NCBI GenBank assembly: GCA_000381585.1
Contig: KB906737.1
Location: 607,819 to 671,818 of the forward strand
Source of the DNA: Acidobacteriaceae bacterium KBS 83
GTDB taxonomy: Bacteria > Acidobacteriota > Terriglobia > Terriglobales > Acidobacteriaceae
Direction of reading: 5' to 3'
Length of the DNA stretch: 64,000 bases
Positions 20,722 to 29,200 of this stretch are shown here, in pieces (position 1 is the stretch's first letter; every line of letters begins with the position of its first letter). The notes below the pieces were generated by a model that was given only the letters and a program-made list of their open reading frames with translations, had not been told where the DNA came from and searched no databases. The translations under genes and the position numbers were made by a program.

Positions 20722-21354
20722 ATGAAACGAGCCTCGACACCGCGACGGGTACGGCCGGCGGAGCTGCCCTTTTATGTATCGAGCGCGGATGCGCCCGCGA
20801 AACGGCAGATACTAATGGCCGCGCTGGAACTGTTTGCGCGCGACGGTCTTTGCGAGACCAGCGTGCGGGACATTGCCAAGGTGGCGGGATGCACCAATCC
20901 AGCACTTTTCAAGCACTTTTCGAGCAAGGATGAGCTGGCCGACTACCTGTTCGAACGGTGCTACCTGGAACTCTCTCGAATTGTGGACCGGGGCATGCGG
21001 TCAAGTAAGTCATTTCGGGTGCGACAGAGAGCGATCGTTGAGGCGTACATCGACGCGCTCACTCAGGACCCAAACGCGGTGCTCTATGTGCAGGATGGAC
21101 TGCGCCGCTTCTGGCCGCGCATGCCTGCCGCGACGCGCAAGCATTCGATTGCTGGAAGGGTAAGGACGCTGCTGTCCGATGGACGCGATGAAGGCATGGT
21201 AACGCGCGAGGTCGAGCTTGAGCTGTTAACCGTTGTCTGGCTGGGGTCGGTGCAGCAGTTTGCCCGCGCACACTACTTCGGCGATATCAAGGGACCGACG
21301 GACAAGCTTGCCGTCGATTTGGAAGGGCTACTGAGCAGAGTCGTGCACACGTAA
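20722..21354 (+). CDS. TetR-family transcriptional regulator
   Basis: The 210-residue protein has a TetR N-terminal helix-turn-helix (residues about 25-75: RQILMAALELFARDGLCETSVRDIAKVAG and NPALFKHFSSKDELADYLFE) and a ligand-binding C-terminal helical domain. It probably binds the 16-bp palindromes at 20695 and 21372 and represses the epoxide hydrolase, itself and the lactonase-like gene. The inducer is unknown; the two target enzymes suggest an epoxide or lactone metabolite. It is the middle gene of the cassette flanked by direct repeats. Confidence 0.87.
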   Translation: MKRASTPRRVRPAELPFYVSSADAPAKRQILMAALELFARDGLCETSVRDIAKVAGCTNPALFKHFSSKDELADYLFERCYLELSRIVDRGMRSSKSFRVRQRAIVEAYIDALTQDPNAVLYVQDGLRRFWPRMPAATRKHSIAGRVRTLLSDGRDEGMVTREVELELLTVVWLGSVQQFARAHYFGDIKGPTDKLAVDLEGLLSRVVHT

Positions 21355-21371
21355 TTTTTTTTTGCACCTAA

Positions 21372-21387
21372 GTTAGCATCTGCTAAC
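21372..21387. promoter_or_regulatory. Palindromic operator 2 for the TetR regulator
   Basis: GTTAGCATCTGCTAAC differs from operator 1 at one central base. It lies 24 bases before the start of the lactonase-like gene and 17 after the TetR stop, so the lactonase-like gene has its own regulated promoter. Confidence 0.73.
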
Positions 21388-21410
21388 TCTAAATATATCG
21401 CGAGGGCAAT

Positions 21411-22274
21411 ATGGGCAGTCCACGTATTCATGCAATCCGGACAGGTCTGGTGCAGGTAAGGCGGGCGCAGATGGCGTCGCAGGGTAGTGGTCCTGGCCGC
21501 GTGACGTGGATGCTCTTTGACGAGAACTGGACAGAGTGGCTGCCGATCTATGCGTGGGCCATCGAGCACGACGAGGGCGTCATCGTTGTTGATACGGGAG
21601 AGACCGCGCAGGTGCATGTGCGCGGCTACCATCCATCATGGCACCCGTTTTACCGAAGGGCGGTACGCTTCTCTGTTCACCCGGACGAAGAGATAGGGCC
21701 GCGACTTCGTGCGCTGGGCATTTCCCCAAGAGATGTACGCCATGTTGTGCTGACTCATCTTCATACCGATCACGCAGGAGGCTTGGCACACCTGACGGGA
21801 AGCAAAATCTGGGTGGCGAAGCAGGAGTTCGAGCGCGCGCAAGGATGGGGCGGCCGCATTCAGGGCTATCTGCCACATCGTTGGCCAAAGTGGTGGCAAC
21901 CGGAATGGATCCAGTTTGCGTCCGGGACAGTTGGCCCATTCAAACAGAGTATGGCGTTGACGAAGGCCGAAGACGTGCTGATTGTGCCCACGCCGGGACA
22001 CACCCCGCATCATGCATCTGTCATCGTGCGCGGCTCGCCATCCTTCTTTCTCGCCGGTGATACCAGCTACAACCAGCAGCTTCTGCTGGAAGAAACGTGC
22101 GATGGAGTGAGCCCGAACCATGCGGTCACGCTGGAGACGCTTCGGCGCATTCGCAGGCTGGCAAACGAGGAGCCGCTGGTGTACCTGCCCTCGCACGATC
22201 CCGAAAGCGCGGAGCGATTGGCGCGAGCGTCAGTGCTTCCTGATTTGACCGCGGCTGCTGCTCGCATTCCATGA
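21411..22274 (+). CDS. MBL-fold hydrolase, AHL-lactonase-like
   Basis: The 287-residue protein has the metallo-beta-lactamase metal motif HLHTDHAGG (near residue 117), a later His in PTPGHTPHH, the bridging Asp in LAGDTSYN and the final His in LPSHDPES. Spacing and the MLFDENWTEWLPIYAWAI opening match N-acyl homoserine lactonases (AiiA group), two-zinc enzymes that open lactone rings. Substrate assignment to quorum signals is not proven; other lactones or esters are possible. There is no signal peptide. It carries its own copy of the TetR operator. Confidence 0.82.
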   Translation: MGSPRIHAIRTGLVQVRRAQMASQGSGPGRVTWMLFDENWTEWLPIYAWAIEHDEGVIVVDTGETAQVHVRGYHPSWHPFYRRAVRFSVHPDEEIGPRLRALGISPRDVRHVVLTHLHTDHAGGLAHLTGSKIWVAKQEFERAQGWGGRIQGYLPHRWPKWWQPEWIQFASGTVGPFKQSMALTKAEDVLIVPTPGHTPHHASVIVRGSPSFFLAGDTSYNQQLLLEETCDGVSPNHAVTLETLRRIRRLANEEPLVYLPSHDPESAERLARASVLPDLTAAAARIP

Positions 22275-22298
22275 GAACAAGCCCGGGGTACGGCCCGG

Positions 22299-22354
22299 CC
22301 GATTCGGGTTGCATGACTTGCATCCGCGGTCTTTGCGAGCGCACAAATAATCGC
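22299..22354. repeat. Direct repeat copy B, about 56 bp
   Basis: This is the partner of the repeat at 19351, starting CCGATTCGGGTTGCATGACT and ending GCGCACAAATAATCGC. It begins 25 bases after the lactonase-like stop. It might be a recombination scar of the cassette or a dispersed intergenic element. Confidence 0.68.
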
Positions 22355-22623
22355 GCGCTGTTACGAGATACGCCGACTTTCACGGTGATACGGACCTCCT
22401 CGCGAGCCCTGCGGACATATACTCAACTACCGGCGAATTGGATGTGGGCCCGACGATTCTTCTAAGAAATCCCTTTTACTCCTTCACAACCGATCTCAGG
22501 GCGCTGCAATCCAGGTGATGAGCACCCGTCGTACCGCAAAGGTACGCTCACCCGTGCGAGCAGTCCTGACACTGCCCGCCGCACCGTTCACCAAAGCACG
22601 ATCACCCTTACCGGAGACCGCAG

Positions 22624-23437
22624 ATGAAGGAAAAGGAAGAAGTCCCGAACGCATCGAACCGTCGCAGCTTTCTGAAGGGCGCAGGCATGACAGGCCTGAG
22701 TCTGGCTGGAGCAGCCATAATCGGCACAACCTTCGCAAGCAATCCGCAGAAGGCAGAGGCCGCGACGGCGGTCAGCGATATCGACATTTTGAACTTTGCG
22801 TTGAACGTTGAGTATCTCGAGGCGGAGTTTTACGCCAAGTCGACGTTCGGAGCGACACTGGTGCAACTTGGGGTCATCAGCGCGGCTGACGAAAGTGGTC
22901 CCACGACGGGCGGCGCGAAGGTGCCAAACTTCGGCGCGTCTCCTGCAGCTACGATGGCCACTGCACTGCGCATTGACGAGATCAACCACGTCAATTTTTT
23001 GCATGCAGCGCTCGGCCTCCAGGGCGGTGAAGAAGCCGGCAATCAATCTCAACGCATTCGGGTACGGGTTTTCGAGCGTCAATAGTTGGCTGAAACTCGG
23101 ACGGCAGTTCGAGGATGTCGGCATCAGCGCCTACGTGGGCGCAGCGCCGCTCATCACCAGCAAGGCCTATCTGACGGCAGCGGGCGCTATTCTGGCTGCC
23201 GAGGCACAACATTCCGGGTCGTTCCGGCTCATCTGCGTGATGAACGGTGTCAGCAGTCCACCCGTTGACTCTCGTGACATTCCTCCAACCGCGAAGACTC
23301 TCTACGACGTGGACAAGAACTTGTTGAGCATTCCTCGGACGACGTCTCAGGTGCTCAACATCGTGTACGGAGGGGGCAGGTGTTCGGGCGGCTTCTTCCC
23401 CAATGGAATGAACGGGACCATCGTCTGCCAGAGTTAG
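22624..23437 (+). pseudogene. Tat-signal ferritin-like protein gene, frameshifted
   Basis: The gene starts at ATG 22624 with a Tat signal peptide (NRRSFLKGAGMTGLSLAGA). The ferritin-like helices begin DIDILNFALNVEYLEAEFYAK, with Glu and His metal ligands typical of the ferritin-like domain of this phylum (EYLEAEF, DEINHVNFL). At about 23016 one extra C in CTCGGCCTCC shifts the frame: the native phrase would read ALGSRAVKKPAINLNAFGYG, and the rest continues in the next frame to CQS and the stop at 23437. Joined, the product is about 270 residues, a normal length. It is either a recent pseudogene or a sequence error. Function would be iron or oxidative-stress related in the periplasm. Confidence 0.72.
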
Positions 23438-23481
23438 GCGTCAGTGAGTCTTAACAGAAAGTGATCAGGCGCGCTTCGACG

Positions 23482-23513
23482 AAAGGCTCCGCGAACCCTG
23501 CGGAGCCTTTTCC
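23482..23513 (+). terminator. Rho-independent terminator
   Basis: AAAGGCTCCGC (23482-23492) pairs perfectly with GCGGAGCCTTT (23500-23510) around a seven-base loop, followed by a short T-rich tail. It ends the ferritin-like transcript and shares stem and loop text with the clpC terminator. Confidence 0.78.
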
Positions 23514-23546
23514 GTTTAGCATGATGGGCATCGGGGCTCCCGCTAC

Positions 23547-24746
23547 GTGCCAACCTCGTCACAGGCCGGCTTACGCGCTTCTATCTTCGTGCTGGCGGCG
23601 TTGTGGCCTTGCGTGCCGACCCGCGCGCAGCGTGTCGAAGGAGCAGCTCGCAGTACGGTAAGCGGTCATGTAGTCTGCGCTGACACCAACGCACCGGCGC
23701 GACTTGCCAAGGTGACGTTGAATCCGCTGGAGAATGTCACCGTAAAGACTGCCATGGATAGCGAGGCGGCGCGCGGGGCAGCCACCGACATGGAGGGCGC
23801 GTTTAGCATTCCGGAGGTGGCGGCCGGCCGCTACCTGGTGCTGGTGGAACTGGCTGGATATGTCTCCGGCATCTCCGGGCTGGATACAGAGGAGCGCGAG
23901 CATCTGAAGGATGCGGCGCGCACGCCGCCGGAGGGTTCGACGTTAGTTGAAGTGGCGAACGGGCAGCCGGCCACAGTGGATGTCACTCTCGAGCGAGGCG
24001 CGTCTGTGAACGGCAGCATCCGGTACGACGACGGCAGCCCTGCGATCGGCATCCTGGTAGGACTGGAGCGAAAGAACAGCAAGGGCGCGTGGGAGCCAGC
24101 ACTCGAGTCGACGCTGCAGACCTTCAGCTTCTTTTCGACGACGCACGATGGCAGCGAGGCTACCGACAGCGCGGGCCATTTCCGCATCGACGGCATGCCC
24201 GCAGGCGAATACATCGTCCATGCGCATTTGCCTGCCCAGACCGTCACGCTTCCAGTTGCCGGCTCCGGCACATTCGGCGTCTACGACCATCCGGGCGTTC
24301 AGCTCGATGTTTACAGCGGCGAAGTTTTCTGGAGGAAGGGGGCAAAGGCGATCACGCTTGGTGCAGGAGACGAGGTGAACGCGGATTTGCAGGTGCCGCT
24401 GGGCAAGCTGAGGACAGTATCGGGAAATGTGGCCGCCGCTACAGACGGGCACGCCGTCAACCTGGGCACAGTCACTCTGTCACCGCAGGACGACCTGGAG
24501 GAGACGCGTACGACAGAGATCGCGGAAGATGGCAGCTTCCGCTTTCTCTATGTGCCGGAAGGTGACTACATTCTTCGCACAGCGGATGCCGCCGATGGTG
24601 AGTCCATGGTGCAATTCGAGCGAGGCGAGAAGACGCAGGTGCGCCTGCACGAATATGGCAAGACAGAGACGACGCTGCACGTTGGCGAGGAGGCCGAGAG
24701 TGTGACGTTGTCAGTGCCGGAGCGCGAGACACACCCAGCGCAATGA
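23547..24746 (+). CDS. Exported carboxypeptidase-regulatory-like domain protein
   Basis: The 399-residue product starts at a GTG with a signal peptide (ASIFVLAALWPCVPTRAQ). It contains three beta-sandwich units: about 35-150 (VSGHVVCADTNAPARLAKVTLNP), 155-265 (VNGSIRYDDGSPAIGILVGLER, then GHFRIDGMPAGEYIVHAHLP) and 300-395 (VSGNVAAATDGHAVNLGTVTL). These are carboxypeptidase-regulatory or transthyretin-like folds that bind peptides or sugars, or act as structural modules. It is periplasmic or surface exposed. I see no enzymatic domain. A minus-strand terminator for the opposite gene begins 3 bases after its stop. Confidence 0.78.
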   Translation: MPTSSQAGLRASIFVLAALWPCVPTRAQRVEGAARSTVSGHVVCADTNAPARLAKVTLNPLENVTVKTAMDSEAARGAATDMEGAFSIPEVAAGRYLVLVELAGYVSGISGLDTEEREHLKDAARTPPEGSTLVEVANGQPATVDVTLERGASVNGSIRYDDGSPAIGILVGLERKNSKGAWEPALESTLQTFSFFSTTHDGSEATDSAGHFRIDGMPAGEYIVHAHLPAQTVTLPVAGSGTFGVYDHPGVQLDVYSGEVFWRKGAKAITLGAGDEVNADLQVPLGKLRTVSGNVAAATDGHAVNLGTVTLSPQDDLEETRTTEIAEDGSFRFLYVPEGDYILRTADAADGESMVQFERGEKTQVRLHEYGKTETTLHVGEEAESVTLSVPERETHPAQ

Positions 24747-24748
24747 GC

Positions 24749-24778
24749 AAAAAAAAATGGCCCCGCGCAAGTGGGGCC
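24749..24778 (-). terminator. Rho-independent terminator of the bactofilin gene
   Basis: On the minus strand GGCCCC pairs with GGGGCC (24773-24778 and 24759-24764) and is followed by A and a run of T (24749-24757). It lies about 120 bases after the bactofilin stop, between convergent genes. Confidence 0.72.
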
Positions 24779-24832
24779 GATCTGCCAAGTGGACAACTAC
24801 ACTTTGTTTGATACCCCGCGTCGGGGGAGGCA

Positions 24833-24859
24833 CGCACTTGCGTGAGCAACGCAAGTGCG
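24833..24859. repeat. 11-bp inverted repeat in the bactofilin 3' region
   Basis: CGCACTTGCGT (24833-24843) and ACGCAAGTGCG (24849-24859) form a perfect hairpin with a five-base loop. It sits between the bactofilin stop and its terminator and could stabilise the mRNA 3' end. Confidence 0.55.
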
Positions 24860-24900
24860 CGCGGGGCCTAGCGGGGGAGGAACCGTGCGAACTGAAAGTT

Positions 24901-25365
24901 TTAGCTGGCGTACGCAGGGGCAGCGACGGCAACCTGCGACGCGGCAGCGATGGCTGGCTCGATGCGCGGCGGAGCGATCTCCATCTGTGCCTGCAGCTCT
25001 GCTTCCTTCTTCGCCTGCTTCTGCTGCTTGATGGCGATGGAGGGCGAGAGATCAACCGAGCCTTTGACGACCGCATCCTGATGGATGATGAGACGTGGAG
25101 CGACGATGTCGCCGGTGACCACCGCGGTGTGGCGCAGTTCAACGCGCTCCGAGGCGTGGATCTGGCCGTCAACGCGGCCGCAGATGACGACCTCGCGGGC
25201 AGTGATATGCGACTGCGCATACCCTTCTTCGCCGACAGTCAGGCGGCTCTCGTTTAACTGGATCTTTCCGGTGACACGGCCCTCGACGACCAGGTCCTCG
25301 GTGGCGGAGATGTCGCCGGTGATAATGATGTTCTTTCCGATGAGGCTGCGTTCGGTAGTGGCCAT
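24901..25365 (-). CDS. Bactofilin (polymer-forming cytoskeletal protein)
   Basis: The 154-residue protein begins with a short tip and then a right-handed beta-helix core, with repeating hydrophobic rungs such as IIITGDISATEDLVVEGRV, TGKIQL, SRLTVGEEGYAQSHITA and TAVVTGDIVAPRLI (residues 10-112). The C-terminal tail is Lys, Gln and Ala rich. Bactofilins self-assemble without nucleotide into filaments that scaffold envelope enzymes and cell shape. GGAGAG lies before the ATG. There is no adjacent M23 peptidase gene, which is a common bactofilin partner elsewhere. Confidence 0.9.
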   Translation of the reverse strand: MATTERSLIGKNIIITGDISATEDLVVEGRVTGKIQLNESRLTVGEEGYAQSHITAREVVICGRVDGQIHASERVELRHTAVVTGDIVAPRLIIHQDAVVKGSVDLSPSIAIKQQKQAKKEAELQAQMEIAPPRIEPAIAAASQVAVAAPAYAS

Positions 25366-25776
25366 GAATCTCTCCGGTAGTGAGTTGTCCCGAGATGGGT
25401 GTTTCGGACTCTGATACCCCTTACCTTGGTAAGGTGGCGTTTCGAACAGGATTCAAAGGTATACATCGAGGGGTGGGTAACGTAACGGCACTTTGGGAGC
25501 ACCTGTCTCCCACTAAAGTGTCGTTGTATCTCGACCCTCATTGGAGCCGCGGACTTGACCCGAAGCACCCATGGCATGCCAGACGCCTTTGTCGCGAAAT
25601 ATGAGCCCCCAAGAGCTTCGAAATGGTCTGCACATTCAACGGCGCGTTGATCTGTCCGGATAGTCCTCATCTTGTTATCAGCCGCTGAATCAGCCGGAGT
25701 TACAGAAAAATTACACGTATCTCGGGGGACCTCGTTGCGGGTCATCAGTGTATCGTTGCGCCTGTAAGGAGGAATT
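25366..25776. other. Gene-free stretch between bactofilin and dodecin
   Basis: These 411 bases hold the divergent promoters of the bactofilin and dodecin genes. I see no coding frame that looks real, no strong inverted repeat and no clear -35/-10 pair. Confidence 0.5.
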
Positions 25777-26004
25777 ATGGCCAAAAAAAGCGGATCAGGC
25801 GATTCTGTCTACAAGGTGATTGAGGTTATCGGGACGAGCAAAGAGTCTTGGGCTGACGCAGGCAAGAATGCGGTGGAAACTGCCGGCCGCAAGCTGCGTG
25901 ACTTGCGCGTTGCCGAAGTGGTGAAGCTCGACATGAAAGTCGAAGACGGCAAGGTGCAGGCGTATCGCGCGCTAGTGAGACTCTCGTTCAAGTACGAACC
26001 TTAA
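25777..26004 (+). CDS. Dodecin family flavin-binding protein
   Basis: The 75-residue protein matches dodecin throughout: VYKVIEVIGTSKESWADAGKNAVE at residues 11-34 and a C-terminal strand ending YRALVRLSFKYEP. Dodecins form hollow dodecamers that store and buffer flavins, sometimes coenzyme A, in the cytoplasm. The AAGGAGGAATT before the ATG is an excellent ribosome site, suggesting strong expression. The conserved aromatic stacking position in the family is a Trp; the W at residue 25 is the likely one. Confidence 0.92.
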   Translation: MAKKSGSGDSVYKVIEVIGTSKESWADAGKNAVETAGRKLRDLRVAEVVKLDMKVEDGKVQAYRALVRLSFKYEP

Positions 26005-26154
26005 GACCGACCGGAGTGATCGTTGCAGTTTCGCCGCTGCCCTCATTCTCCTCACAGGAGGCACGGTGAAAGTGTGCCGGCAAAAAACGCAGGCTTCTCG
26101 GCCGTCCCGACGACGACACAGTCTAAGTAGTGCTGTTGCGCACCAACGCATTTA

Positions 26155-26187
26155 CCATGCATACCGGTGACGGACTGGCATGCATGG
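26155..26187. repeat. Inverted repeat between dodecin and TonB receptor 1
   Basis: CCATGCAT at 26155-26162 pairs with ATGCATGG at 26180-26187. It lies between the converging ends of the dodecin and receptor genes and may be a weak bidirectional terminator; no T run follows. Confidence 0.4.
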
Positions 26188-26209
26188 CAATGCTGAGGGG
26201 CGTCGAGCT

Positions 26210-29200
26210 CTAGAAGGTGAAGCGAAGCGAGAATTGCTGCACGCGAGGAACGGTGAGCGTTGAACTATATTGTCCAAGCGTGCCGCTGGTGAGCTGAGTA
26301 TTCAGTCCTCCGAGGCTGCTGACGGCGTTGGTGTCGAAACGTACCGAGTTGGTGGCGTTGAAGATTTCCCAGGCGAACTTGAGGGCCATCTCCTCGTGTA
26401 GCTTCCACACCTTTGAGAGACCCGTGTCGACGTCGAAGAAGCCATCGCCGCGGTACCTGTTCCGCTGCCCAGCCTCTCCGGGATAGGGGAGACGAAGAGG
26501 GGTTGCCGCAGCCACGCCGTCGTTTAATGTCTGGGGATCGGCGAAGACCTGGGGCGCTCCGTTGACGAAGTTTAGATGGGTCTTGACCACGCCCGTCTGC
26601 ACTGCATTGCTCTCCTGCTGCCAGTTGGTTGCCCACCCAGGGGCTGCGACGCCGAAGGGCAGACCGCTGGACCAGCGGGTGAGCCCCGAGAGTTGCCAAC
26701 CTCCGACAAAGGCGTCCATCAGTCTCCCGCTGTTCAGGAAACGCTGGCCTGTGCCGAACGGCAACTGTAGAACCCAGTCGGCATTGATGAGATGGCGGGT
26801 ATCAAAGTCCGAGACCGCGCGGTTGAGCTCAGGATGGAAGGTATTGATGATCTCCGAGAAAGAGCCGCCGCTGTTGTAGAGCGTGCTGCCGGTGCCGTTC
26901 AGCTCGTTCGTCCGCTCGGTGTCAGAGCCGAGATCGATGGAGTTGGAGTAGGTATAGGTGAAATCAAACTGCACGCCGTGGCTCATAGCGTGGCGCAGAA
27001 TCAGTTGCCCGGCGTTGTAGCTGGAGCCTCCCGTGTTCGACCATGCGTAGAGCGACGAGAACTGGCGCTGGAAGAATCGCGGTGCAGTATTTGGTCCGCA
27101 CGTTGGATAGCAGAATTCGTCCAGGTTCGCCAGTGCGGTGGTTTCGTTGCCGCGCTGGAAGGCCCAGACATTTGAGTAAATGTTTTGCGTCGCGCTCATG
27201 CCCCCAGTTGCCAGGTAAGGGAAGAGATGCTCGAAGTACGGGATCGCCTCAACGGTGGCTTGTGACGCTGTCTCTGGATCGGCATAGCCATTGTTACGAT
27301 CAACGTCCTGAGATAGCAGAGTGCCGGCCCTGTAGTAGTCCATTCCAGAGAGAGGATCCACCAGGTCGAGTGGCTCAGCCAGATCGAGTTGCTGCAGCAG
27401 GCGGCGTCCAAGGCGTCCAATGTAGGCGGCCTCCAGCGTGAATCCGCCGCGGAGTTCACGCTGCACGGAGAAATCAATGGCCTCCGAATACGGTGTTCTC
27501 AGGTGATCATCGATGCCCCAGGTGATGGCAAAGCCGCAGTTCGGATCAGTTGGCGGGGTGTATGGATATTTAACGGTAGCGGGTAGCGCGCAGGTTCCAA
27601 CGGAAGGCAGATTGTGGACGCCGGTGAAGCGCGGAGAATTGTCTGTGGAGAAGCTGCCGGCGGGATTGGTCAGGGCAGTAGTCAGGCCGAAGGACCCGTT
27701 CTGATCAAAGGAGTTGACGATGCCCTGTCCGAAGTGGTCGTAGAACATTCCGAAACCGCCACGAACGGATGTCTTGCTGTCGGGCGAGTAGGCGAAGGCT
27801 ATGCGCGGAGCCACGTTGGCAAATTGAGAGGGCCAATACGGCTTGAGCCCGCGTGCCTGACCGCTGGGGGCAAATTGGATGTCCGGCTGTATTGTCTGAC
27901 CCTGTGTGGCGCCTGCCGCGCGATTGAGCAGCCATTGATGCATGTTGAAGGTAGGAGCTACCTGTTCACCGCTCGTTTCATACGGCGTTTGCAGCATGGA
28001 TTGGCGGATGCCGAGTGTAAGGGTGAAGTTCGGCTGCAGCCGCCACGCATCCTGCACAAAATATTCGAATTCGTTGGTCTTGTAGTGGCGATTGACGGAG
28101 GTGCCGTCGCCCAGGGAGTTCCCGGTTGCGCCGTCCTTTGATACGGCATAGTTGTACTGCCCCGTCACTTCAGGAACGATGCCGGTGAGAGCGGCGATGG
28201 CAATGTTGTACGAGTTTGAGCCGCCCGGGTCTGCGGCAGGATAGCCGAAGGCCGCCGGATCCAGGCTATTGCCGGTGTTTGCGATGTTGCCTCCGGTATC
28301 GATCCAGTATTCGTTGGTGCTGGCGTAGCTGAAACTCGAGGCGTCGGAGTCGCGATTGTTGAATATCAACCGGTAATTCACGCCAAAGCTCAGACTGTGG
28401 TGGCCTTTCGTCCACGACAATGTTTCGACGAAGTTATGCACCGGTACATTGACGATTGTGTTGCGCGTCTGTGCCGTCGCCTGATCCATGAAGCGGAATT
28501 GGACATAGTCGCCCTGACCCACACCTCGATCACCATAGCCCTGCCTCACGTAGCCATAACGGAAGTCGCTGAGGAAGTGGGAGCTGAGGGTCCAGTCCCA
28601 TCCCGCCGCGAGGCCCTTGGTATTGTCATCTGTGAAGCTGGATGCCGGCTGCCCCGGATATTGAAGCACGCCGGATTGCGTATCCTTCTGAAGATTGCCG
28701 CGAATGAATAGATGATGGCGATCGTTCGGCAGATAGTCGAACTTGGCGATGCTGGTGTTCAGTGTTCCAGGATTCGGCGATGAGAATGTGTAGGAGCCGA
28801 GGTTGAGGCCGTCGCCCAGTGCCGAGCCGTTTGCCGTTGGATAGAGGCTGAAGTAACTCAGCACGTTCGGATTGACGCCGGGACCCCAGGGGCATGTGCC
28901 GTTGGCGCCGCAGTTCGGATCCATGGTCGCGATCTGGGCCGGCGTAAGAGTGATCACACTGCCATTGCTGAGGTATTTGACAGTTCCCCCCTTGAAAGAC
29001 GCGGTGGGCGTTGTGCGGGTGACCTGCCGGTTCTCTGCGGTACGCTGCCCTTCATAGTTGCCGAAGAAGAAGAGCTTGTTCTTCATGATGGGGCCGCCCA
29101 CCGATGCGCCAAAGGTATTGCGGATGAGCTTGCCGGGAACGTTCGGCTCACCAGCTGCAACCTGGGCCGCCTTGTTGAACCAGTCGTTGGCTACGGCAAC

